In this document: one piece after another, positions 1 through 5,883 of the stretch
Layout: each line of letters starts with the position of its first letter
How positions within the stretch are numbered: position 1 is the first letter of the stretch
Origin: GCA-2688775 sp964524225
GTDB taxonomy: Archaea; Nanobdellota; Nanobdellia; Woesearchaeales; GW2011-AR4
Assembly (NCBI GenBank): GCA_964524225.1
Contig: CAZGEW010000060.1
Location: 1-8,959 of the forward strand
Reading direction: 5' to 3'
DNA: 8,959 nt
The notes under the pieces: model-generated
Databases searched by the model: none
Told to the model about the DNA's origin: nothing
Seen by the model: only the letters and a program-made list of their open reading frames with translations
Program-made: the position numbers and the translations under genes

Positions 1-50
1 AGAAGTTTTTCCCACGTATCAAACTCTTTTGTAGATAAAACACGCGCCAT
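1..50 (-). CDS. N-terminal fragment of an unidentified protein (cut by window edge)
   Basis: Reading the minus strand from the ATG at 50-48 gives 16 codons beginning MARVLSTKEFDTWEKL, open to the window edge. Two signals support this as a real start. A TATA-like box TTTAAATT lies exactly 30 nt upstream, matching the other promoters here, and AAGGAGAT, a good ribosome site, lies at 67-60. The two signals imply different transcripts (leaderless versus with a leader), so only one may be used. The visible peptide is too short to assign a family. A short charged start of this kind occurs in small DNA-binding and toxin-antitoxin proteins, but that is only a guess. The gene diverges from the lipoprotein gene and has the inverted-repeat chain directly upstream of its promoter. 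Confidence 0.6.
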   Translation of the reverse strand, partial: MARVLSTKEFDTWEKL

Positions 51-72
51 GCAGAATGTATCTCCTTACTTG

Positions 73-80
73 AATTTAAA
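73..80 (-). promoter_or_regulatory. TATA box of the left-edge minus-strand gene
   Basis: On the minus strand this reads TTTAAATT preceded by CAACC, nearly the same context as the box before the gene at 1275 (AACAACC-TTTAAATA). Its first base is 30 nt before the ATG at 50, the spacing seen for the other start codons in this window. Confidence 0.6.
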
Positions 81-85
81 GGTTG

Positions 86-264
86 CGAAAACTTGTTTTC
101 GAAACTTCCGAAAATCTCGACGATTTTCGATAGTTTTGCCAAATGTTTGTATAATTCAGAGAATTATGCGAAATGTCGGAAATTTTCATCATCTATTTTC
201 ATTTGTAAAAATTTCCGAGCATGCTCAAAAATTCCTCAATGTATTCGTAAATTGGAATTTTTGA
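86..264. repeat. Chain of five or six inverted repeats between divergent promoters
   Basis: The following perfect inverted repeats can be read directly. 86-101: CGAAAAC/GTTTTCG with a 2-nt loop. 109-129: CGAAAATC/GATTTTCG with a 5-nt loop; this one extends to 100-138 through a 2x2 internal loop and AAACT/AGTTT. 151-167: ATAATTC/GAATTAT with a 3-nt loop. 176-186 with 208-218: TCGGAAATTTT/AAAATTTCCGA. 217-226: the palindrome GAGCATGCTC. 225-235 with 254-264: TCAAAAATTCC/GGAATTTTTGA. They lie end to end and cover most of the interval. A CGAAA-type word recurs in several arms. The chain starts 6 bp upstream of the minus-strand TATA box. It could be an operator array, a structured RNA, or a degraded mobile element; no matching terminal repeats were found at its ends. 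A plus-strand reading frame crosses it (49-264) but looks non-coding. Confidence 0.75.
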
Positions 265-353
265 CAGGGCAAAGGGATAAGGGGACTTGAGTGTAAATAA
301 ATCGTGGCTATTAGACGAACTTGATTTCAACTTAAATTGAAATTATGAGAAGA
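265..353. other. Rest of the divergent intergenic region
   Basis: No gene is visible. Three G tracts occur close together at 267-284 (GGG, GGG, GGGG), with no fourth tract to complete a quadruplex. A perfect inverted repeat, ATTTCAA at 324-330 and TTGAAAT at 337-343 around a 6-nt spacer, lies 10 bp upstream of the lipoprotein TATA box, where a repressor or activator could bind. Confidence 0.4.
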
Positions 354-361
354 TTTAAATA
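354..361 (+). promoter_or_regulatory. TATA box of the lipoprotein gene
   Basis: TTTAAATA with a purine-rich flank (GAGAAGA) upstream, as expected for an archaeal BRE/TATA pair. The first base is 30 nt before the ATG at 384, so the transcript would begin at or next to the start codon (leaderless). No Shine-Dalgarno sequence is present. Confidence 0.65.
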
Positions 362-383
362 GAAGATCAATTTTTATTTAATT

Positions 384-983
384 ATGAAAACAAATTTTGT
401 GATGTTGATTTTAGTTTTAGCCATCATATTTGTTAGTGGTTGTACAAAAACAATAACTACTAAGATTAGAGCTGCTCCGCATGATAGTATCACTATGGAA
501 GCAACTGTGTTAACTTTAGCTAAGACTGACAGTTGCCTCAAAAATGAAGAAGTTTGTTCTACAGATACAGTTCCTCGTGATTATGCTAAAATTAGGATTA
601 ATAAAATTGTAAATTATAATCAAAATTCTGAAGTTAAATATAATTCGTTAGAAGAAGGACAGGAAGTAGATGTAAGATTTATATATAGTGCCAGACCAGC
701 AAAACTTAGGTGCATGAGTTTACCACCAGAACAGCAAGGAAGTTCAAGCGAAGAACAATCGAACGAGAAACGTGTTCCACAAAAACTCACAGATTCAGAA
801 ATAGAAAAATTGAATTCAGTTCCTAAGGAGAATGGCTTCTACATTTATACATATTACACCGCACAGTGCCCTGAAGAAAAAGTTCTAGTTGGTGTATCAG
901 AGGGTAACAAAATTCGCTTTACTTTAGAATATTCGGGAGATCTTGGAAATTTACATGTTAAAGATTATGAAGTAGTTTCTTAG
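384..983 (+). CDS. Secreted lipoprotein of unknown function
   Basis: This 199-residue protein starts with a short signal peptide: Lys2, then a hydrophobic stretch of about residues 5-17, then the lipobox VSGC with Cys20 as the predicted lipid-attachment residue. The mature protein would therefore sit on the outer face of the membrane. Residues 36-108 alternate short hydrophobic strands with polar turns, including a DYAKIRI-type strand and EGQEVDVRF. A Ser/Gln/Glu-rich linker covers about 115-135, and a second strand-rich part follows at 150-199. Four further cysteines (51, 58, 110, 162) could form two disulfides. The strand pattern recalls an OB-like beta barrel, but I do not recognise the family. 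The start is supported by the TATA spacing. The gene is monocistronic, with a 3' G-rich tract and a T run behind it. A role near the glycosyltransferase genes is only suggested by position. Confidence 0.85.
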   Translation: MKTNFVMLILVLAIIFVSGCTKTITTKIRAAPHDSITMEATVLTLAKTDSCLKNEEVCSTDTVPRDYAKIRINKIVNYNQNSEVKYNSLEEGQEVDVRFIYSARPAKLRCMSLPPEQQGSSSEEQSNEKRVPQKLTDSEIEKLNSVPKENGFYIYTYYTAQCPEEKVLVGVSEGNKIRFTLEYSGDLGNLHVKDYEVVS

Positions 984-1013
984 GTTTGTTCAACGTAAAC
1001 CCAAACGTTAATT

Positions 1014-1037
1014 GGGCGGTGGGTGGGGACGGCAGGG
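1014..1037 (+). other. Putative G-quadruplex motif
   Basis: Four G tracts occur on the plus strand: GGG 1014-1016, GGG 1021-1023, GGGG 1025-1028 and GGG 1035-1037, with loops of 4, 1 and 6 nt. This meets the usual G3+N1-7 definition. It would lie in the 3' end of the lipoprotein transcript and stands out in an otherwise AT-rich sequence. Confidence 0.55.
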
Positions 1038-1049
1038 CTGGTGGATTGA

Positions 1050-1055
1050 TTTTTT
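1050..1055 (+). terminator. Possible oligo-T terminator of the lipoprotein gene
   Basis: A run of six T's, followed by TTTT at 1058-1061 after AG, lies about 70 nt after the stop codon. Archaeal RNA polymerase terminates at such tracts in the non-template strand without needing a hairpin. The assignment rests on position and composition only. Confidence 0.4.
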
Positions 1056-1243
1056 AGTTTTAGTTAATGGCAAAAGTGTAATTAATGCAAAAACATTAAG
1101 TTTTGAACATAAAATCTTACTTCCAGCATAAAAAGATAATGTTTTATTGTAATAAATCTCTCAAACCCTTATCAGTTGGTTAATTCTTTCGTGGAAAAGA
1201 AAGTCAAATATAAAAATGCACAAAAAATGTTTGCCTAACAACC

Positions 1244-1251
1244 TTTAAATA
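1244..1251 (+). promoter_or_regulatory. TATA box of the YfhO-like gene operon
   Basis: TTTAAATA preceded by AACAACC, almost identical to the box of the left-edge gene. Its first base is 31 nt before the GTG at 1275 and 34 nt before the ATG at 1278. The other boxes here sit at 29-30 nt, so the spacing favours the GTG. No ribosome site is present, which suggests a leaderless transcript. Confidence 0.6.
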
Positions 1252-1274
1252 CAATTATATTTCCTATTTAAACT

Positions 1275-3533
1275 GTGATGAAATCTGTTATAACCAAGCT
1301 TATTGACTTTGTAAAAAACCATTTTTACATCTTTCTATTACTATTACTCTCATTGATATTTTTCAACAATATAATTAGCTCTACAAAGGTTATGAACAAT
1401 TTGCACTACATAAGTGATGTTACTTTCTATTCCAACAATATAAAAGATGCATTAAAGCAAGGAACATTGCCTTTATGGACCCCTTATTACTACAGTGGCA
1501 GACCTTTATATTCACAGCCAGAGTATTACTTTATTGATCTTAATTTATTGCTTATATTGCTTACAGACAATATAGTATTGTCAATGAATTTAAGTGTAAT
1601 AGTTTATTTATTTCTCGCGGGACTAGGCATGTATCTTCTTCTATTATTTTTAACTGAGAATAAAAAAGCTGCATTTATTTCTGCAATAATATACATGTTT
1701 AATGGGTTTGTACACACATTTGTTGTGCCCGGCAACATAATGATAATTGAAGGCTATTCTTTAATTCCATTTATATTCCTTTTTACAGTAAGAGCATTAA
1801 AAAATAAAGACTTCATTTTTAATTCTATATTGGCTGGGATTTTTACAGCATTGTTAATATCTGTTGGCGGTGTTATTTTTATTCCATACATAATTTTGCT
1901 AATTGCAGTTTATGCCATTATATACGTCATTGATAAAAATCCTTTAAATAAAATAGTAAAGTTAATTATGGTAGGAATTTTAATTTTTGCAATAGGCTTT
2001 GGGGTGTCTGCAATAAAACTTCTACCCGGAATAGAGTTTGTAAAGCTTTCAAATAGGGGAGTCGGCATTCCTTACCAAGAATATCTAGGTGAGCCAATAA
2101 AGATAAAAAATTTTGGATATGCATTTATGTCAAATGTTTTTTTAAAAGGGGAGCATATCTCAACAGCAATAGGTTTTTTGGGCTTCTTACTTTTAATTTT
2201 TGGTCTAAAGAGAATCAAGAATAAAATAGTGTTATTTTCTAGCATTGTGATTTTACTTTCTTTGCTTTTGTCTCATGAAACATTTTTGACTAAATTATTT
2301 TATAATTTTCCTGTCTTTAACCAAGTAAGGCATGTTGAAAGATCAATTTTCATGTTTGCGTTTGCTGCTTCTTTGTTGGCAGGGTTTGGATTCATAGCAA
2401 TAGAAGTTCTTGCCGATAAATACAAAAAAATCAGCAAAAATATTCTGTTTTTAATAATTATTGTTCTATTAATCCTTGAATTATTTGTATTGCAACCATT
2501 TCCGAAATCGGCTAATGTTTGGAAAGCTAGCGATATTCCGGTCTTAGATTACATAAGCAAAGACAACTCTAAATTTAGAATAATAAATCTAGCATTGAGT
2601 GATTTGATTGGCGCTTCTGGTTATAACTATTACTCACAATTAGGCATAGACGATGTAAAGGGTGGCGGTGGTATTTGGTTTAACGATTACATAAGCTTCC
2701 TTACAATAGCTCAATATGCACCAGCAAAATTATGGGGCATTTTAAATGTAAAATATATTATCCATAATCAAAATATTAGCTTAGAAGGATTGAGCTTTAT
2801 AGGAAAATTTAAGGAATGCACAGAAAATTGTGAAGTCGGTAATGCCTTTGGACCTTATCTTTACAAAAATGAGAAATTCCTTCCTAGATATTATATAGCG
2901 CCGAATAGCGCCTTAATTGTTGGTGATGTATCAAAAGCAAAGCAGCTTATCTACAGCTTAATTTTGCAGAATTTTGAACCAAAAAATATTGTTTTTATAC
3001 AAGGCACAAAAATAAATGACTACAGCTTAGATTTCCTCACAAAATTTAATTATATATTCTTAGTTAATGATGCTGTTGACTCATCAAATTTATATAAATT
3101 AAGAAATTATAAATCTCAAGGCGGCATAATAATCCCCGATATTTTAAATGAAAAAAGCTCAATCTCAAATGAGGATTTAGCTTTAATACTTAATTCTACA
3201 AAAGGTTCTTTGAAAGAAATAGAAATCGATAAGTTTTCACATAATAAAGTGACACTTGACTTGGATAGAGAAAAAGGTTGGCTCGTTGCATCTGAAAGAT
3301 TTGCTTATTTCCCTGGATGGACAGCAAGTATAAATGGAAATAAAGCTGAGATATTTCAAGCCAATAATGCTGTTAGCGCTGTTTATATAGATGAGCAAAA
3401 AGGAAGGTTGGTTTTTGAATACAAACCAAGCTCGTACAAAAAAGGAAAATTAATATCTTGGGTATCTTTTATCATCATTTTTATCTATATAACATACTAT
3501 ATTTATGCCAAAAATTACAACTCAAAGCTGTAA
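1275..3533 (+). CDS. YfhO-like polytopic membrane glycosyltransferase (GT-C type)
   Basis: This 752-residue protein has an N-terminal membrane segment (about 17-35), then an outer loop with Asp48, PLWTP at 66-70, GRP at 75-77 and QPE at 81-83. That is the 'G-x-PLW-x-P...G-x-P' signature of YfhO-like proteins. About ten further hydrophobic segments reach residue 410, with an R-x-x-ER motif at 352-356. A soluble extracytoplasmic part follows (about 415-720), with LWGILNVKY at 486-494 and PGW at 680-682. The chain ends in one more membrane segment near 728-748. In Bacillus and Listeria, YfhO transfers sugars from undecaprenyl-phosphate to envelope polymers. By analogy this protein would use a polyprenyl-linked sugar on the outer face; the acceptor is unknown. 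GTG at 1275 is chosen on TATA spacing, and ATG at 1278 is nearly as likely. It is the first gene of a plus-strand operon; the next start lies 13 nt after its stop. Confidence 0.85.
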   Translation: MMKSVITKLIDFVKNHFYIFLLLLLSLIFFNNIISSTKVMNNLHYISDVTFYSNNIKDALKQGTLPLWTPYYYSGRPLYSQPEYYFIDLNLLLILLTDNIVLSMNLSVIVYLFLAGLGMYLLLLFLTENKKAAFISAIIYMFNGFVHTFVVPGNIMIIEGYSLIPFIFLFTVRALKNKDFIFNSILAGIFTALLISVGGVIFIPYIILLIAVYAIIYVIDKNPLNKIVKLIMVGILIFAIGFGVSAIKLLPGIEFVKLSNRGVGIPYQEYLGEPIKIKNFGYAFMSNVFLKGEHISTAIGFLGFLLLIFGLKRIKNKIVLFSSIVILLSLLLSHETFLTKLFYNFPVFNQVRHVERSIFMFAFAASLLAGFGFIAIEVLADKYKKISKNILFLIIIVLLILELFVLQPFPKSANVWKASDIPVLDYISKDNSKFRIINLALSDLIGASGYNYYSQLGIDDVKGGGGIWFNDYISFLTIAQYAPAKLWGILNVKYIIHNQNISLEGLSFIGKFKECTENCEVGNAFGPYLYKNEKFLPRYYIAPNSALIVGDVSKAKQLIYSLILQNFEPKNIVFIQGTKINDYSLDFLTKFNYIFLVNDAVDSSNLYKLRNYKSQGGIIIPDILNEKSSISNEDLALILNSTKGSLKEIEIDKFSHNKVTLDLDREKGWLVASERFAYFPGWTASINGNKAEIFQANNAVSAVYIDEQKGRLVFEYKPSSYKKGKLISWVSFIIIFIYITYYIYAKNYNSKL

Positions 3534-3541
3534 TTTTTGGC
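3507..3541. repeat. Strong hairpin spanning the stop codon of the YfhO-like gene
   Basis: A perfect 13-bp inverted repeat: GCCAAAAATTACA at 3507-3519 and TGTAATTTTTGGC at 3529-3541, with a 9-nt loop. It covers the last codons and TAA (3531-3533) of the upstream gene and ends 5 nt before the next start (3547). It could protect or process the mRNA between the two genes, cause partial termination through the T run at 3534-3538, or limit ribosome access to the second start. Confidence 0.75.
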
Positions 3542-3546
3542 TGGTT

Positions 3547-5196
3547 ATGGTGATAAAAATAAAGCTTGATATAGAAAAGTTGTTGCTAGTAGTATTTTTC
3601 ACTCTTCTGTTATTTATCGGTCCAGGTAGTTTGTTTGGGTACAAAATTAAGCATGATTTTCCATTTGGTTACTTAGCATCAGATGCTTTCCAGCATCAAG
3701 TAAGGGCAGAAGCAATAAAAGATGCAGGCAATTTTAGATATGAAGCACCTTACATCTCAAAAGGCTTTGAAAAGGTGGTTGGAAGATACCCACCTGTTTT
3801 ATATCATTTATCTGTAATTTTATCTTACACAGCTGGATTAGAAGTATATGATTCAATTTATCTTTTGACATTATTCTTCTCTATTATAGCTGTGTTAATA
3901 ATGTATTTAATAATAAAAGATTTTAATAAAAATGTTGCATTAATTTCATTACCTATGTCAATTTTGATATTTATACGACCAATAGTTACAAGTTTTACAT
4001 GGGGTCACTGGCCATCATTGTTTTCTCAAATGTTTCTTATTGCATTTTTCTGGTGCGTTATGAAAATTGATTTATCAAAGTCTCATCTGCCTATCTCAGC
4101 TTTTTTTGCATCAATTGTAATGACTCACACATCAGAAGCTATTTTTGCAGTTGGTTTTCTTGTAGTATTCTTTGCAATAAGATTTATCAACAAAAATTTA
4201 AAACTGAGTGAAGTCAAAAGTGTATTAATTGCTTTTCTTATCTCTTTTATTGTTTCACTTTATTATTTAATAATATTTAAAGACACCTTAGCAAAAGTAG
4301 AAACATACAAATTTATTATAGAATCAGTATGGCAAGGGAATCCTGGCTTCTACCTAATCAATTTTGGTGCATTGCTAGTATTTATTATACTTGGTGCTTT
4401 GTTTTCATTATTCAAGATAAAAGATATACATACCTCGTTTATCTTAGCATTTGCAATGCTAACAGGAGGCTTTCTAAATTACATTGGCTTTGGTCTTAGG
4501 TCATTTCAGCTAAGATTTTTCTGGCCGATCTATTTATCAGTATTTTTTGGATTTGGTGTTTATATGATTCTTAAGTTTGTTATTAAAAGATGGAATATAG
4601 TTTATACAGCTCTACTACTCGTCATTTTTTCTACATTATTAATAGGAGCAATAAAAATACCTTTATTTCCGCAATACACTAAACTCACTTCACAAGGTAT
4701 TATGGATATTTATCATTGGTCTGCACTGCAATGGCTAAGTAAAAATACTGAAGCAAATGCAAAAATTTATTTTTTCTTTGGAGACATCTATAGCCAAGAT
4801 GCTCTGCTTAGAAACTCCAAAATGGTTCATTATCAAGTTGAGCCTGATGATTTTTTAAAGGCAATTCAAGAAAGAAAAATAAAGAGAAGCTATATAAGTG
4901 AATTACCTGGCGACAGTGGCGGTTCTTTAGCAGTAAGAACAGGTTGGTTTAGCCTTAAGGATATTAGTGCAGATAAGCCTCATGAATTTTTTGTAGGTCT
5001 ACAAGACATTTGCAAATTTAATTATATTGTCTTTGATAAGCCTAAAGATGATAGGGATATCAAGGTTTATAATATGATTATTTTATCGGAGTTACTAAAA
5101 AAAGATTTTATTACTAAAGTTTTAGATAATAAAGTATTAATTATAGTAAAAAATAATAAAATTGGAGCTGATTGCATTGAAGAAGGAAGTTTTTGA
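3547..5196 (+). CDS. Large GT-C-like polytopic membrane protein, first of two paralogues
   Basis: This 549-residue protein has about 11-12 hydrophobic segments and a shorter soluble tail (about 385-545). After the first membrane segment (11-27) the outer loop carries FPFG at 38-41, then D46-A-x-x-H50 and YPPVLYH at 81-87. WGHWP follows at 152-156, THTSE at 193-197, and R318...R323-FFWP near 318-327. An acidic residue in the first outer loop of a polytopic enzyme is typical of GT-C glycosyltransferases using lipid-linked sugars, so that role is inferred; I cannot name a family. The minus-strand protein at 5870-7483 shares these landmarks in order. An ATG at 3505 lies inside the previous gene and the hairpin, so ATG 3547 (or GTG 3550) is preferred. 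Translation of the next gene starts inside its last codons. Confidence 0.75.
   Translation: MVIKIKLDIEKLLLVVFFTLLLFIGPGSLFGYKIKHDFPFGYLASDAFQHQVRAEAIKDAGNFRYEAPYISKGFEKVVGRYPPVLYHLSVILSYTAGLEVYDSIYLLTLFFSIIAVLIMYLIIKDFNKNVALISLPMSILIFIRPIVTSFTWGHWPSLFSQMFLIAFFWCVMKIDLSKSHLPISAFFASIVMTHTSEAIFAVGFLVVFFAIRFINKNLKLSEVKSVLIAFLISFIVSLYYLIIFKDTLAKVETYKFIIESVWQGNPGFYLINFGALLVFIILGALFSLFKIKDIHTSFILAFAMLTGGFLNYIGFGLRSFQLRFFWPIYLSVFFGFGVYMILKFVIKRWNIVYTALLLVIFSTLLIGAIKIPLFPQYTKLTSQGIMDIYHWSALQWLSKNTEANAKIYFFFGDIYSQDALLRNSKMVHYQVEPDDFLKAIQERKIKRSYISELPGDSGGSLAVRTGWFSLKDISADKPHEFFVGLQDICKFNYIVFDKPKDDRDIKVYNMIILSELLKKDFITKVLDNKVLIIVKNNKIGADCIEEGSF
5164..5172 (+). promoter_or_regulatory. Ribosome binding site deciding the start of the small membrane protein
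   Basis: GGAGCTGAT differs by one base from GGAGGTGAT, the complement of the 3' end of archaeal 16S rRNA. It lies 4 nt before the TTG at 5177, so this start is preferred over the earlier in-frame TTG at 5162, which overlaps the site itself. Confidence 0.55.
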
Positions 5197-5536
5197 CATA
5201 ATAAAAAAAGAACTCCAATATATTGGAGTTCTTTTTTTCATAAGTTTAATAGTATTTAAGATTGCATTTTTTAATGAAGATTTAATTATTTTAGCAAGGA
5301 CTACTTTATCTTTATTTTGGATTTTTGCTTTGCCAGGCTATTTTTTGATGTTGTATTGGAAAGAAAAGCTTGTTTTTATGGAACGATTTATTATTGGGAT
5401 TGCTTTGTCTGCAGCAATAATCGGAATTTCTAGCTATTATATTGGTATTATTGGCTTGAATATAAAATATCATACAGCTTTATTGCCAATATTATTAATT
5501 TTGGTTGGGTTGAGTATAAATCTAAAACGTAGATAA
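5177..5536 (+). CDS. Small polytopic membrane protein, partner of the preceding gene
   Basis: This 119-residue protein begins MKKEVFDIIKKELQY from a TTG start and has four hydrophobic segments. The second holds FALPGYF and is followed by a Lys-rich turn and MER, then by IIGIALSAAI and YYIGIIGL. The pattern 'LPGY...ER...G...' weakly resembles the N-terminal half of archaeal DUF1616 proteins; I regard that as a hint only. It overlaps the upstream gene by 20 nt, so translation is probably coupled. The protein may be a subunit or chaperone of the large GT-C-like protein. The minus-strand protein at 5539-5883 has the same layout and is in the same position behind the paralogous large gene. A 36-bp palindrome lies within codons 9-21. 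The gene stops 2 nt from the convergent gene. Confidence 0.75.
   Translation: MKKEVFDIIKKELQYIGVLFFISLIVFKIAFFNEDLIILARTTLSLFWIFALPGYFLMLYWKEKLVFMERFIIGIALSAAIIGISSYYIGIIGLNIKYHTALLPILLILVGLSINLKRR
5203..5238. repeat. 36-bp perfect palindrome inside the start of the small gene
   Basis: The arm AAAAAAAGAACTCCAATA (5203-5220) is followed by its exact complement (5221-5238), with no mismatch. In RNA it would form about a 15-bp stem with a 6-nt loop, ending in seven U's, like a bidirectional intrinsic terminator. It starts 6 nt after the TGA of the upstream gene, yet it is translated as part of the small protein. Its CTCCAAT (5213-5219) can also pair with ATTGGAG at 5161-5167, which overlaps the ribosome site of the small gene. 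Confidence 0.85.
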
Positions 5537-5538
5537 AA

Positions 5539-5883
5539 TTAAATTTTTGACTTCGTTGAAGACTTATATTTTTTAATCACAAAAGCTAAAATAATCAAAG
5601 CAATAAAAGTAATCAAGATTGCTATTCTAAAAGATATTATCAATCCAAAGATATAAACTAAAGAAGGAAACAAAGTAATTCCAAGCAAAATTGAAAAAAC
5701 AATCTTTTCTCCTTCATCAAGTTTAAAATTATTAATTATAAGATAAATTGGCAGTGAAATAAAAAAAATCCCTAAAACAAGCCTTGCACCAGCAATTCCG
5801 AACAATACAAAGAAAAATATTGCAATTGCTAGTGCTACTATTGATACAAATATTAAAAATCCTTTTAGATTATCTAGTTTCAA
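5539..5883 (-). CDS. Small polytopic membrane protein, second copy
   Basis: This 114-residue protein has four hydrophobic segments and a Lys/Ser-rich C-terminus. Read alongside the plus-strand small protein it has corresponding features: R before the second segment, ISLPIYL against FALPGYF, LDEGEKIVF against FMERFI, SILLGI against IIGIAL, and VYIFGLII against YYIGIIGL. The two are therefore probably remote homologues. The start is TTG at 5883-5881, since there is no internal Met. GGTG at 5894-5891 is a modest ribosome site, and the start overlaps the end of the upstream large gene by 14 nt, so translation is probably coupled. Function is unknown; a subunit role beside the large GT-C-like protein is inferred from the repeated pairing. 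Confidence 0.7.
   Translation of the reverse strand: MKLDNLKGFLIFVSIVALAIAIFFFVLFGIAGARLVLGIFFISLPIYLIINNFKLDEGEKIVFSILLGITLFPSLVYIFGLIISFRIAILITFIALIILAFVIKKYKSSTKSKI

Larger units (their letters stand above)
984..1243. other. Non-coding gap with G-rich tract and T run
   Basis: No gene is seen. Just after the lipoprotein stop lie small inverted repeats (AACGT 992-996 with ACGTT 1005-1009; CCCAA 1000-1004 with TTGGG 1012-1016). They run into a very G-rich stretch at 1014-1043 and then a T run at 1050-1055. The remainder is AT-rich, with only a weak hairpin TTCTTT/AAAGAA at 1184-1201. Confidence 0.5.

Noticed and set aside
49..264. Plus-strand reading frame of 71 codons across the inverted-repeat chain
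   Set aside because: It has no promoter or ribosome site, overlaps the opposite promoter and start of the left-edge gene, and its sequence is shaped by the inverted repeats rather than by protein-like composition.
1275..1281. GTGATGA, a match to the C box of archaeal C/D guide RNAs
   Set aside because: No D box (CTGA) follows at a suitable distance, and the site coincides with the start codons of the YfhO-like gene.
3505..3546. Upstream ATG for the first large GT-C-like protein
   Set aside because: It would add 14 polar residues before the membrane segment, overlaps the previous gene and starts inside the hairpin. ATG 3547 gives a normal N-terminus.
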